DNA from: Solobacterium sp.
Lineage (GTDB): Bacteria > Bacillota_I > Bacilli_A > Erysipelotrichales > Erysipelotrichaceae
Assembly (NCBI GenBank): GCA_017543025.1
Contig: JAFYGX010000202.1
Coordinates: 15,669-79,668, forward strand
Length of the DNA: 64,000 nt
Direction of reading: 5' to 3'
A program made the position numbers and the translations under genes. Under the pieces are notes generated by a model. It saw only the letters and a program-made list of their open reading frames with translations, had not been told where the DNA came from and made no database searches. Positions 47,214 through 56,021 of the stretch are shown here, piece by piece. Position 1 is the stretch's first letter. Every line of letters begins with the position of its first letter.

Positions 47214-48437
47214 ATGAAAACATTATTTATTGAATGCGGCATGGGCGCAGCCGGCGATATGCTGAGTGCGGCATTGCTGGAACTGTGCCCGGATCCGGAA
47301 GAAGCGCTGCGAGAACTGAACAGCCTGGGGCTTCCGGGCGTGGTGTTTACAGCAGAATCGAGCGAAAAGTGCGGAATCAGAGGAACCCGTCTTCGGGTTG
47401 CAGTTCACGGTGAGGAAGAAGACGAGCATATGCATGAGCATACACACGAACATACGCACGAACACATGCATGAACATGACGGATATGTGCACTCGCATCA
47501 GAATCTGACGGGGATCGATCACATCATCGATGATCATCTGAACGTGCCAGATGCGGTCAGAAGCCGGATTCACCGTGTATATTCCATTCTGGCGCAGGCG
47601 GAGAGCGAAGTGCATGGCGTACCGGTTACCGAGATTCATTTTCATGAGGTCGGCACAATGGATGCGGTGGCGGATATCACGGCATTCTGCTATCTTCTGA
47701 ACCGGCTGAATCCGGATCGGATCATTGTCTCGCCGATTCACGTCGGGCGTGGGACGGTAAAATGCGCACACGGAGTTCTGCCGGTGCCGGCTCCGGCAAC
47801 CGCAAGGATTCTGACCGGGATTCCGATCTACAGCAGAGAACAGATCGAGGGAGAACTGTGTACTCCGACCGGCGCAGCGCTGCTGAAGGAAGCGGCGGAT
47901 GCGTTTGACCGGATGCCGATTCTGAAGACTGAACGCATCGGATACGGAATGGGGAAAAAGGATTTTCCTGTCGCTAACTGCGTACGGATGTTTTTCGGAG
48001 AAACAGCGGGCGAAACGGATGAGGTTGCGAGGCTGGAATTCAATGTGGATGATATGACCGGCGAAGAGCTCGGGTATGCGATGAACCTTCTTCTGAACTC
48101 CGGTGCGAGGGAAGTATTTGCGACGCCGGTACAGATGAAGAAATTCCGTCCGGGGACGATGGTCACAGTGATCTGCACGAAAGCTGACCGGATGAAACTG
48201 GCAGAGCTGATCTTCCGCCATACCACGACACTCGGTATCCGTCAGTCGCATTATCAGCGTCTTATCATGCGGCGCACAACTGTTTCAGAGGAAACGGAAT
48301 ACGGCCCGGTGCGGCGTAAGGAAGCAGAAGGATACGGTACGGCAAGAGTGAAATATGAATTTGATGATCTTGCCCGGATCGCGGATGAAACCGGTATGAG
48401 CATCCGGGAAGCAGAAGCGATGATCCGCAGGAAATGA
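47214..48437 (+). CDS. larC: LarC, nickel-pincer cofactor nickel insertase (DUF111), one continuous ORF
   Basis: 407 residues from ATG 47214 (GGGAG upstream). ATG 47193 lies inside the TATAAT -10 box, so it is not used. The N-terminus (ECGMGAAGDMLSAALLEL) and FHEVGTMDAVADI are LarC signatures. A His-rich metal-binding segment spans about 72-95 with repeated HEHTHEH. C-terminal LarC2 motifs (NVDDMTGEELGYAM, RPGTMVTVICTK) follow without a break. In lactobacilli the two halves are joined by programmed frameshifting; here no shift is needed. LarC cyclometallates nickel into the cofactor of lactate racemase-type enzymes. larB, larE and larA are not in the window. Confidence 0.93.
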   Translation: MKTLFIECGMGAAGDMLSAALLELCPDPEEALRELNSLGLPGVVFTAESSEKCGIRGTRLRVAVHGEEEDEHMHEHTHEHTHEHMHEHDGYVHSHQNLTGIDHIIDDHLNVPDAVRSRIHRVYSILAQAESEVHGVPVTEIHFHEVGTMDAVADITAFCYLLNRLNPDRIIVSPIHVGRGTVKCAHGVLPVPAPATARILTGIPIYSREQIEGELCTPTGAALLKEAADAFDRMPILKTERIGYGMGKKDFPVANCVRMFFGETAGETDEVARLEFNVDDMTGEELGYAMNLLLNSGAREVFATPVQMKKFRPGTMVTVICTKADRMKLAELIFRHTTTLGIRQSHYQRLIMRRTTVSEETEYGPVRRKEAEGYGTARVKYEFDDLARIADETGMSIREAEAMIRRK

Positions 48438-48447
48438 AACAAAAAAA

Positions 48448-48477
48448 GACATGCAGTTGCGTACATGTCTTTTTTTT
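48448..48477. terminator. Bidirectional terminator between larC and the cold-shock gene
   Basis: GACATG and CATGTC pair around a 10-nt loop, with A7 before and T8 after, so it works on both strands for these convergent genes. Confidence 0.9.
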
Positions 48478-48498
48478 GTAATAGCTGAATTCTATTGA

Positions 48499-48699
48499 TT
48501 ACAGTTTTACAACGCCGGAAGCCTGAGGTCCGCGGTCACTCTGTGTGATCTCGAACTCAACGGACTGTCCTTCATCGAGAGTCTTGAAACCGTCTCCCTG
48601 AATTGCAGAATAATGAACGAATACATCTTTTCCATCATCTGTGGTGATGAAGCCATATCCCTTCTCTGCGTTGAACCATTTGACTTTTCCTGTTGCCAT
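48499..48699 (-). CDS. csp: CspA-family cold-shock protein
   Basis: 66 residues, the standard length of the family. It contains [15 protein letters not shown] with RNP1 and DVFVHYSAI with RNP2, the nucleic-acid-binding motifs, plus the usual GQSVEFEI and ASGVVKL ending. It acts as an RNA chaperone. The predicted transcript start, from a promoter at 48801-48829, leaves a leader of roughly 95 nt, in keeping with thermosensitive leaders of csp mRNAs. Confidence 0.96.
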   Translation of the reverse strand: MATGKVKWFNAEKGYGFITTDDGKDVFVHYSAIQGDGFKTLDEGQSVEFEITQSDRGPQASGVVKL

Positions 48700-48800
48700 T
48701 CCCTTTAGAATCTCCTATTCTATTGTACCCTGAGACCTGAACGGAAAATCCGTCTGAAACAGCTGTTGCAACCCTGTTTCCAAGCCTGAATACAAATATT

Positions 48801-48829
48801 AATGTAGCACTGCGGGCTGAAACATACAA
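48801..48829 (-). promoter_or_regulatory. Promoter of the cold-shock gene
   Basis: On the reverse strand TTGTAT, a 17-nt spacer and TACATT are found about 100 nt before the start codon. Confidence 0.6.
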
Positions 48830-48872
48830 GAAGTTTGTACATCGGAATGCGGTACAGGGGCTCAAATAGCAC

Positions 48873-48901
48873 TTTCCAAATGATTCGATTGTCTATATAA
48901 T
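48873..48901 (+). promoter_or_regulatory. Promoter of the T-box-metG transcript
   Basis: TTTCCA, a 17-nt spacer and TATAAT are found; transcription would start near 48908, just before the T-box stem I. Confidence 0.65.
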
Positions 48902-48904
48902 TCA

Positions 48905-49123
48905 TGTAAAGGCGCTGAAGGGAAGAGTAATTGCAGAGGCAAATCAAGAAAGCGGGCGGCTGATGAAAGCCCGTATTGCGCTGCACTGAACATGGCCCCG
49001 GAGCCTGCAGAGCGATGAGTTTTGCGCGGGGAAGCCCGTTACAGCGAAGAGGGGCCCGGATCAGAAAATGGGCAAGATAAAGGTGGTACCGCGTGCAAGA
49101 CGTCCTTTCTCAGGGCGTTTTTA
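48905..49123 (+). promoter_or_regulatory. Methionine T-box riboswitch leader of metG
   Basis: The stem I base has AAGAGTAATTGC, and the distal part GGCGGCTGATGAAAGCCCG. A specifier loop GAACATGG carries AUG (48992-48994), matching methionine. The conserved T-box sequence AAGGTGGTACCGCG is at 49081-49094. A competing terminator (49101-49107 with 49113-49119, then T-run) follows. Uncharged tRNA-Met would stabilise the antiterminator and switch metG on. Confidence 0.92.
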
Positions 49124-49149
49124 TGTGTTGAAGGGGGGAACAGGGAGAA

Positions 49150-51099
49150 ATGCTGAATAAAGGACCATATTATGTGACGACCGCAATTGCCTATGCGGCG
49201 GGAAAACCGCATATCGGCAACGTGTATGAGATCGTACTGGCAGACGCGATCGTGCGTCATAAGCGCCTTTCCGGGTATAACGTCCGGTTTCAGACCGGAA
49301 CGGATGAGCATGGCCAGAAGGTGGAAGAACGTGCGCATGCGGCGGGCATGACTGCCAAGCAGTTTGTAGATAACGTATCGAAGGAGATCCGCGGCCAGTT
49401 TGATCTGATGAACGTCTCATATGACAAGTTCATCCGGACAACCGATGAGGATCATGAGCGTCAGGTTCAGAAAATCTTCAAGAAGCTTTATGACAAAGGT
49501 GATATTTACAAGGGTGCCTATGAAGGCAGCTATTGCCAGGAATGCGAAGCGTTCTATACGAAGAGTCAGCTGACGGAAGATGGACGCTGTCCGGTTTGCG
49601 GCTCTGAAGTGAAGCCGATGCGTGAAGAAACATACTTCTTCCGGATGTCAAAATATGCGGACCGTCTGATGCAGTATATTGAAGAACATCCGGATTTCAT
49701 TCAGCCGGAAAGCCGGAAGAATGAAATGATCAATAATTTCCTGAAGCCGGGTCTGCAGGATCTTTCGGTAAGCCGGACCAGCTTCAAGTGGGGAATTCCG
49801 GTGCCGTTTGATGAGAAACATGTCATCTATGTATGGATTGACGCCCTCAGCAACTATATCACCGGACTTGGCTATGATGCGGATGGCAACCACAGCGATC
49901 TGTATAAGCGGTACTGGCCGGCAGATCTTCATCTGATCGGCAAAGATATCATGCGCTTCCATACAATCTACTGGCCGATCATACTGATGGCACTGGATCT
50001 TCCGCTGCCGAAGCAGGTATTCGGACACCCGTGGCTTCTGACCGGAAGCGACAAGATGTCCAAGTCCAAGGGCAATGTGATTTATGCGGATGATCTTGTG
50101 AATCTCTTCGGCGTAGATGCAGTGCGCTTCATTATGCTGCATGAAATGCCGTTTGCCCAGGATGGTCATATCACCTATGATCTGATGATTGAACGGATCA
50201 ACAGCGATCTTGCCAATAATCTCGGCAATCTCGTGAACCGGACGATCTCGATGCAGAACAAGTATTTCAACGGTATTGTTGCGAATCCGGATCTGCGGGA
50301 ACCGGTGGATGACAATCTGCGTGAGACAGTTGCGGAAACTGTGAGGCTTGTCAATGAAAACATGGATGAACTGCGGGTTGCGGATGCGATTCAGAACATC
50401 CTTGATCTCTTCAGCCGCTGCAATAAATACATCGATGAAACGATGCCGTGGGCACTGGCAAAGAACCCGGACAAGATTTCCCGGCTTGCGACTGTGCTCT
50501 ACAATCTGCTGGAAGGCATCCGGGTCGGTGCGGTTCTTCTGAAGCCGTTCCTGCCGGAAACAGCTGAGAAGATTCTGGATCAGCTGCAGACAAAGAAACG
50601 GGATTATGACAGTATCCAGGAATTCGGCGGTCTTGAGACACGCGTTACAGTAACCAATGCGCCGGAGATTCTGTTTAAGCGCCTTGATGAAAAGGAAGTC
50701 ATGGCTAAAGTCGAAGAGATTGAAAAGGAACAGAAAGCCCGCTTCCTTGCCCAGAAGAAGAAAGAAGAAAAGAAAGAGGAGATCTCGCTTAATGATTTCC
50801 AGAAGCTGGATCTGAAAGCCGGAAAAGTCATTCGCTGCGAACGGCATCCGGATGCGGAAAAGCTGCTGGTGCTGAAAGTGGATCTCGGTGACGGAGAAGT
50901 GCGGCAGATTGTCTCAGGCATTGCCACAAGCTATACGCCGGGACAGATGATCGGCAAGAATGTCATCGTTCTGACGAATCTTGTTCCTTCAACAATCCGC
51001 GGTGTGGAAAGTCAGGGCATGCTGCTGGCGGGAAAGAACGGCAACGAGATCGTTGTCGCAGAAGTGAACGGTCTTGCGCCGGGAACCGTGATCAGCTGA
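49150..51099 (+). CDS. metG: Methionyl-tRNA synthetase with C-terminal tRNA-binding domain
   Basis: 649 residues. The class I signature HIGN is at 21-24 and KMSKS at 302-306. A zinc-binding insertion has CQECEAFY ... CPVCG. The anticodon-binding helical domain follows (about 380-510). A Lys/Glu linker leads to a Trbp111-like tRNA-binding domain (FQKLDLKAGKVIRCERHPDA, about 545-649), usual in Bacillota. Expression is controlled by the T-box leader directly upstream. Confidence 0.98.
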   Translation: MLNKGPYYVTTAIAYAAGKPHIGNVYEIVLADAIVRHKRLSGYNVRFQTGTDEHGQKVEERAHAAGMTAKQFVDNVSKEIRGQFDLMNVSYDKFIRTTDEDHERQVQKIFKKLYDKGDIYKGAYEGSYCQECEAFYTKSQLTEDGRCPVCGSEVKPMREETYFFRMSKYADRLMQYIEEHPDFIQPESRKNEMINNFLKPGLQDLSVSRTSFKWGIPVPFDEKHVIYVWIDALSNYITGLGYDADGNHSDLYKRYWPADLHLIGKDIMRFHTIYWPIILMALDLPLPKQVFGHPWLLTGSDKMSKSKGNVIYADDLVNLFGVDAVRFIMLHEMPFAQDGHITYDLMIERINSDLANNLGNLVNRTISMQNKYFNGIVANPDLREPVDDNLRETVAETVRLVNENMDELRVADAIQNILDLFSRCNKYIDETMPWALAKNPDKISRLATVLYNLLEGIRVGAVLLKPFLPETAEKILDQLQTKKRDYDSIQEFGGLETRVTVTNAPEILFKRLDEKEVMAKVEEIEKEQKARFLAQKKKEEKKEEISLNDFQKLDLKAGKVIRCERHPDAEKLLVLKVDLGDGEVRQIVSGIATSYTPGQMIGKNVIVLTNLVPSTIRGVESQGMLLAGKNGNEIVVAEVNGLAPGTVIS

Positions 51100-51120
51100 A
51101 CATTGTGAGAATTCGATCCG

Positions 51121-51153
51121 AAAAGAATGGGCTGAGGTTCATTCTTTTCTTTC
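51121..51153 (+). terminator. Terminator after metG
   Basis: AAAAGAATG and CATTCTTTT form a 9-bp stem around a roughly 10-nt loop, followed by CTTTC. Confidence 0.75.
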
Positions 51154-51266
51154 GGTACAGACCGGGGCGGTTTTGCCTGCGGGTTTCAGGAACCTTATAA
51201 TAAATGGTGTTCTTCCGAAAGCTGAATCAGCTGTACGGGAAGCACAGAAAGGCGGAAATCAGCGAA

Positions 51267-52148
51267 ATGGAATCAACGAAACGAATCAGATCTGCGGTGA
51301 GCGCGGCCCTCGCGGCGGTGTTGTGCCTTGGCGGATGCAGTAAAGCGAAACCGGCGGAAGAAACAGAACTGACCGCAGAAACGGTGCAGAAAACAGCTGA
51401 ACCGGAAATGGAATATACGGATGCCTCAGGGACGTATTTATGCATCGGGAGATATGTTGAACCGGATGTGGTGCAGGATAAGGTGCTGCTGAGCTATGAA
51501 CTGACGCTGGAAACGGATGGAACCGGATACATGTTTCTCGGCAATCAGATGGAAGGGAAGATCAATTCCTGGGTACAGAATCAGAACTCCATCCGTATCA
51601 GTTCCGGGATCGGCGAGTTCGAGGGGACATTCTCGAAAGGAGTCATTATTCTGAGCGAAGAGAATCAGAACGGATTCGTGCCGCTCTGTTTCAGCCGGCA
51701 GGGGGCTGATCTCTCAGAACTGAAGGTGATCACGGAAGAAGCGTTTGAAGCAGAACTGGAAGCGAACGGCAAAACTGCCGCTTATGATGATGCTGAAGCG
51801 CCCGGAACATATTCGCTTTATGCGATGGAGCAGAAGGGAATCACAGTCCAGGTTCCGCAGGAAGGGGAAGCGGCGCTTCATTCCGTACTTGTACTGAAAG
51901 AAGACGGAAGTGCGGAAATGACAACCGAAGGGCAGAAGGAAGCGATGACATGGACGCTTGCCGAAGGAAAGCTCAGTCTGACGGGAACCGATCATACCGG
52001 CTATGAAATGACACTGAAGAACGGGATCATCAGCTGGACGATACAGTCCGCAGAAGGCGGTCTGACGGAGTATTTTGCGAAAGAAGGCGCAGATGTTTCT
52101 TCACTTGGAGCGATTACACTGGAAGAATATCGCGGGCAGGAAAACTGA
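51267..52148 (+). CDS. Hypothetical lipoprotein with two tandem beta-rich modules
   Basis: 293 residues from ATG 51267. An upstream in-frame ATG at 51204 sits 2 nt after a TATAAT box and is unlikely. The signal ends LCLGGC (lipid Cys 24). Two similar modules follow, about 50-165 (DASGTYLCIGRY ... LETDGTGYMFL) and about 180-290 (EAPGTYSLYAME ... KEDGSAEMTT), each resembling a small lipocalin-like fold. The function is unknown. The next gene, encoding a secreted CAP protein, starts 53 nt later and may be co-transcribed. Confidence 0.75.
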   Translation: MESTKRIRSAVSAALAAVLCLGGCSKAKPAEETELTAETVQKTAEPEMEYTDASGTYLCIGRYVEPDVVQDKVLLSYELTLETDGTGYMFLGNQMEGKINSWVQNQNSIRISSGIGEFEGTFSKGVIILSEENQNGFVPLCFSRQGADLSELKVITEEAFEAELEANGKTAAYDDAEAPGTYSLYAMEQKGITVQVPQEGEAALHSVLVLKEDGSAEMTTEGQKEAMTWTLAEGKLSLTGTDHTGYEMTLKNGIISWTIQSAEGGLTEYFAKEGADVSSLGAITLEEYRGQEN

Positions 52149-52200
52149 TTAAGGGGTACTATAAAAGAGCGCAATGCGTGTTAAGAAGGGGGAAACGGGA

Positions 52201-54039
52201 ATGAAACGAAGTCTGATGATCATGCTTGGTCTGTTTCTGATGTTCGGCAATACGCCGGCTCTGGCGGAACAGGAAGAGCCGTCTGATGCGGAAACCATCA
52301 GTTCGGCAGAAGAAATTGCAGAAGAATCTTCCGGCGAACTGCAGGAGGTGCAGGAGCCTGCGGAAGAACAGGAAACGGAAGAAGGAGAAGGGCTGACGGA
52401 TGCGCCGCAGCTGGAAGCGGAAGATGCCATTGAGGGATCAGAGCAGAATGCTGTACTGCAGGCAGGCGCTCCGCTGAAAATCGAATATCACAGTCAGATG
52501 GAAATTGCGGAATTTATCCGTTCGCATCCGGTGCAGTTTCTGGATGCGGCGTATGAGGTGGAACCGTCAGAACAGCAGGTGACAGCCGGGAAGCTTACGG
52601 CCGCCGTCCAGCAGGACGCCCTGAATGCGGTCAATCAGTTCCGCTATATTGCCGGACTCTCACACGATGTTGTGATTGATCCGCAGCAGGCGGAAATGGC
52701 GCAGGCAGCGTCGTTTGTGAATCATGCAAATAAAACGCTGTCGCATGATCCGATACGCCCGGACGGCTGGGGAAGAGAGTTTGATACGATTTATGAACTC
52801 GGGAAAAAAGGAGCGTCAAGCAGTAATATTGCCTACGGGTTCGGTACGCTTGCCAGAGCAGTGTTCCGAGGCTGGATGGGCGATAACGATGCCAGCAATA
52901 TCCAGCGGGTCGGCCACCGCAGATGGGTGCTGAATCCGTATATGAACACGACTGGATTCGGCCATACCGGAATTTATATGGCGATGTATTCCTTCGGTCA
53001 GGAAGAGCACAGATATGACTCAGAGGCGAAGAATGTTTCCGTCTGGCCTGCGCCGAATACGCCGATGGGGTATTTTGACAACAGGGATCCGTGGTCATTC
53101 AGCACAGGCAAAGATGAAACAGGCGATGTCAGAGTTGTGCTGAAGCGAGAAAATACAGGTGAGACATGGAATTTCAGTGCAGCTGGTTCGGATGGATTTT
53201 TCACAGTGAACAACAATGGCTATGCAATTCACGGATGTGTGATTTTCCGCCCGGATGGCGTGCAGTATCAGGCTGGTGATGAATTTTCGGTTTCGATTAC
53301 CGGGCTTGTCGGAGGGGATGTCAGCTACACGGTGAAATTCTTTGATCTGAACAGTCCGGAAGTCACTGCAGAAGAAGTGATTGTGACTCCATCTTCCGCT
53401 GAGATCTATACCGGTGAACTGCTGCAGCTGAAGAAGACCGTGAAGCCGGAACAGGCTGATCAGTCTGTCGTCTGGTCAAGCGACAATCCTGCGGCAGCAT
53501 CTGTGGATCAGAACGGTCTGGTGACTGCGGCGGGGGAAGGCACTGCCGTGATAACCGCGAAGTCAGTGAACGGAAACCGGTCGGCGTCCTGCACTGTGAC
53601 GGTAAAGGAACTGCCGGATGGAGTGATATCCATGTCGCGGATGTACAATCCGAATTCGGGAGAGCATTTCTATACCGGAAACGGGAAGGAACGTTCAAGT
53701 CTGATGCAGGTCGGATGGGTTTATGAAGGAAGAGGATTCTTTGCGCCGAAGACGTCCGGAACACCGATGTACCGTCTGTATAACCCGAATGCCGGCGATC
53801 ATCATTACACATCGAACCAGAAGGAGCGCACGGAGCTTGTAAATGCCGGCTGGAAATATGAGGGAGTCGGATGGTTCGCTGACGACGCGAAGGGCGTGGC
53901 AATGTATCGCCTGTACAACCCGAATGCGATGAAAGCCGGGTCGCATCATTACACAAAGAGCGAGCAGGAAAAAGCAAGTCTGATCGCAGCAGGCTGGAAA
54001 GACGAAGGAATCGGGTTCTATTCCAGCAGCGCCCGCTGA
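52201..54039 (+). CDS. Secreted CAP-domain protein with Big2 and DUF5648 repeats
   Basis: 612 residues from ATG 52201 (AAGGGGGAAA upstream). A signal peptide ending ALA and a very acidic linker (about 25-85) come first. A CAP/SCP-like domain spans about 130-290 (LNAVNQFRYIAGL, FVNHANKTLSHDP, VGHRRWVLNPYM). A bacterial Ig-like Big2 domain lies at about 400-475 (VVWSSDNPAAASVDQNGLVTA). Three DUF5648 units follow (MYNPNSGEHFYT, YRLYNPNAGDHHYT, YRLYNPNAMKAGSHHYT). It is predicted to be exported and to bind wall or host glycans. The C-terminus matches the protease tail at 2-973. Confidence 0.88.
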   Translation: MKRSLMIMLGLFLMFGNTPALAEQEEPSDAETISSAEEIAEESSGELQEVQEPAEEQETEEGEGLTDAPQLEAEDAIEGSEQNAVLQAGAPLKIEYHSQMEIAEFIRSHPVQFLDAAYEVEPSEQQVTAGKLTAAVQQDALNAVNQFRYIAGLSHDVVIDPQQAEMAQAASFVNHANKTLSHDPIRPDGWGREFDTIYELGKKGASSSNIAYGFGTLARAVFRGWMGDNDASNIQRVGHRRWVLNPYMNTTGFGHTGIYMAMYSFGQEEHRYDSEAKNVSVWPAPNTPMGYFDNRDPWSFSTGKDETGDVRVVLKRENTGETWNFSAAGSDGFFTVNNNGYAIHGCVIFRPDGVQYQAGDEFSVSITGLVGGDVSYTVKFFDLNSPEVTAEEVIVTPSSAEIYTGELLQLKKTVKPEQADQSVVWSSDNPAAASVDQNGLVTAAGEGTAVITAKSVNGNRSASCTVTVKELPDGVISMSRMYNPNSGEHFYTGNGKERSSLMQVGWVYEGRGFFAPKTSGTPMYRLYNPNAGDHHYTSNQKERTELVNAGWKYEGVGWFADDAKGVAMYRLYNPNAMKAGSHHYTKSEQEKASLIAAGWKDEGIGFYSSSAR

Positions 54040-54064
54040 AGAAACGGGTGAAACTGTATTACTG

Positions 54065-54092
54065 AAGGGGAAGCAAGCTTCCTCTTTTTTTT
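54065..54092 (+). terminator. Terminator after the CAP-domain gene
   Basis: AGGGGAAG and CTTCCTCTT pair around a 4-nt loop and are followed by eight T residues. The mutL promoter region starts immediately after. Confidence 0.75.
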
Positions 54093-54109
54093 GCTGGTCA
54101 CAGGTGTTG

Positions 54110-54115
54110 TATACT
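54110..54115 (+). promoter_or_regulatory. Candidate -10 box of mutL, leaderless context
   Basis: TATACT ends 7 nt before the mutL ATG; no Shine-Dalgarno sequence is present. No good -35 hexamer at 16-18 nt was found apart from T-rich sequence. Confidence 0.45.
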
Positions 54116-54122
54116 TTTAGCT

Positions 54123-56021
54123 ATGGGAATAATCAGACAGCTAGATGAACATACTGCCAATATGATCGCGGCAGGAGAAGTGGTGGAACGGCCGATGGGT
54201 GTCGTCAAGGAACTGGTGGAGAACGCCGTCGATGCCGGAGCTACGGAAATCACGGTTTCGGTGGAAGAAGGCGGAATCGCCAGTCTCAGCGTCCGCGACA
54301 ACGGATGCGGAATGGACAGCCGGGATGCGGTCAATGCCTTCCAGCGTCATGCGACCTCAAAGATCCGTACATCGGATGACCTCTGGGATATCGGAACACT
54401 GGGATTCCGGGGCGAAGCACTGCCTTCCATTGCGTCGGTATCGAAGCTTACCCTGATTACAAGCGACGGCAATGAAAGCACCAGAGTTGTGATCGAATAC
54501 GGAAAAACGGTTTCGGTTTCTTCCTGGCCATGCAATCAGGGAACGGAAGTCACCGTGGAAAAACTGTTTTACCGCACTCCCGCAAGACTGAAGCACCTTC
54601 GCAGCGGTGCATATGAGAATTCTCTGATTCAGGATATCATCATGAAGTTTTCGCTCAGCCATCCGGAAATCTCATTCCGTTTTATTTCCGGCGGAAGGGA
54701 AGCGTTCCGGACATCCGGCAGCGGAAATCTGCAGGAAGTGATCTTCCGGTGCTGGGGAAAAGAGGCGGCAGAACAGTCGATTCCGGTATCCTTTTCCGAC
54801 TATGACTATGAGGTGAGCGGCACGCTTGTGAAGCCGCATATCACACGGGCCTCCCGGAATTTCATGCATATATTTCTGAATGGCCGTATGGTGAAGACCT
54901 ACCGTCTGTATCAGGCGGTGCTGGATGGCTATGAGGATTTCATTGTCAAGGGAAGAAAGCCGCTCTGTGTACTTTCGATCCGGATGGATCCTCATCTGCT
55001 GGATGTAAATGTTCATCCTTCCAAATGGGAGGTACGCATTTCCAAGGAGAATCAGCTGGAGTATCTGCTTCGGGACAATATCCGGGAAGCGCTGAAAGAC
55101 ACGATGCTGGCACCGAATATCCGGCCGTTCAGGGATACCAGGGTTTATGAACAGCCATCTCTGGAGACCAACCTTGCATTTGTGGAACCGTTTGTCACTC
55201 CGGCAGAACCGGAGCCTTCTGCAGAGGCATCTGCCGGTAACGAAGCAGAAGCGCCGCAGAAGAAACAGGAAGAAACAGCGGTGCACGCTGCGGAACAGAG
55301 ACAAGAGCGGAAAACAGAAGCGGTCCCGGCAGCCGCTGCCCTCAGATTCACTGCATCCCAGACAAAGGTGCCGGAAAAAGCGGACGTCAGAGTGGAACCG
55401 AATCAGACAGAAGCGGTCCGGACAGAGAGCCTTCAGCCGGTGAAGCAGAAGCTGCCGGATATGCAGGTAATCGGTCAGCTTCATCAGAAGTTTATTCTCT
55501 GCGCCTGTGAAGCAGGCCTTGCGGTAATCGATCAGCACGCTGCGCAGGAGCGTGTGCATTATGAAGAATACTGCCGGATGCTGAATCAGAATCCCGTCAT
55601 GCTGGACTGTCTTGTTCCGATTGCGCTGACGGCGACGGATGACCTTGTACGCCGGGTGGATGAGCTGAACGAAGCCGCCGGTGAGCTTCATATTAAATTT
55701 GAGGCATTCGGACATGACACACTGCTGGTACGCAGTATTCCGGCGTGGATGAAAGATCTTGAAGAAGAGCCGTTTCTGCAGGATGTGCTGGACAATTTCC
55801 GGAATGAGCGCAGATCGGTCTACGCGAAGATGGAGAAGAAAACAATCGCCACAATGGCGTGCCATCACAGTATCCGGTTCAACCGGAGCCTGACCATGGA
55901 TGAGATGAATGAAGTGGTCAGACAGCTGAACCAGTGTGAAAACCCGTATCACTGCCCGCATGGCAGACCGACCTTCGTAATTCTGGATGAGAAGGAGCTC
56001 GGAAAGGAGTTTCTCCGATGA
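54123..56021 (+). CDS. mutL: DNA mismatch repair protein MutL
   Basis: 632 residues. The GHKL ATPase motifs are intact: ENAVDAGATEI, DNGCGMDS and TLGFRGEALPSIASV. A Pro/Glu/Ala-rich linker spans about 340-445. The C-terminal endonuclease motif DQHAAQERVHYE fits DQHA(x)2E(x)4E, and CPHGRP is present, so this MutL should nick DNA itself, as in bacteria without MutH. It overlaps miaA by 4 nt (ATGA). mutS is not in the window. The ATG is 7 nt from a -10-like box, suggesting a leaderless message. Confidence 0.98.
   Translation: MGIIRQLDEHTANMIAAGEVVERPMGVVKELVENAVDAGATEITVSVEEGGIASLSVRDNGCGMDSRDAVNAFQRHATSKIRTSDDLWDIGTLGFRGEALPSIASVSKLTLITSDGNESTRVVIEYGKTVSVSSWPCNQGTEVTVEKLFYRTPARLKHLRSGAYENSLIQDIIMKFSLSHPEISFRFISGGREAFRTSGSGNLQEVIFRCWGKEAAEQSIPVSFSDYDYEVSGTLVKPHITRASRNFMHIFLNGRMVKTYRLYQAVLDGYEDFIVKGRKPLCVLSIRMDPHLLDVNVHPSKWEVRISKENQLEYLLRDNIREALKDTMLAPNIRPFRDTRVYEQPSLETNLAFVEPFVTPAEPEPSAEASAGNEAEAPQKKQEETAVHAAEQRQERKTEAVPAAAALRFTASQTKVPEKADVRVEPNQTEAVRTESLQPVKQKLPDMQVIGQLHQKFILCACEAGLAVIDQHAAQERVHYEEYCRMLNQNPVMLDCLVPIALTATDDLVRRVDELNEAAGELHIKFEAFGHDTLLVRSIPAWMKDLEEEPFLQDVLDNFRNERRSVYAKMEKKTIATMACHHSIRFNRSLTMDEMNEVVRQLNQCENPYHCPHGRPTFVILDEKELGKEFLR

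Noticed and set aside
47425..47485. Short CA/TG-rich tandem pattern taken as a possible DNA repeat
   Set aside because: It encodes the His-rich metal-binding stretch of LarC and is explained by protein function.
51204..51266. N-terminal extension of the lipoprotein gene
   Set aside because: The ATG lies 2 nt after a TATAAT box, and the signal peptide and lipobox fit the ATG at 51267.
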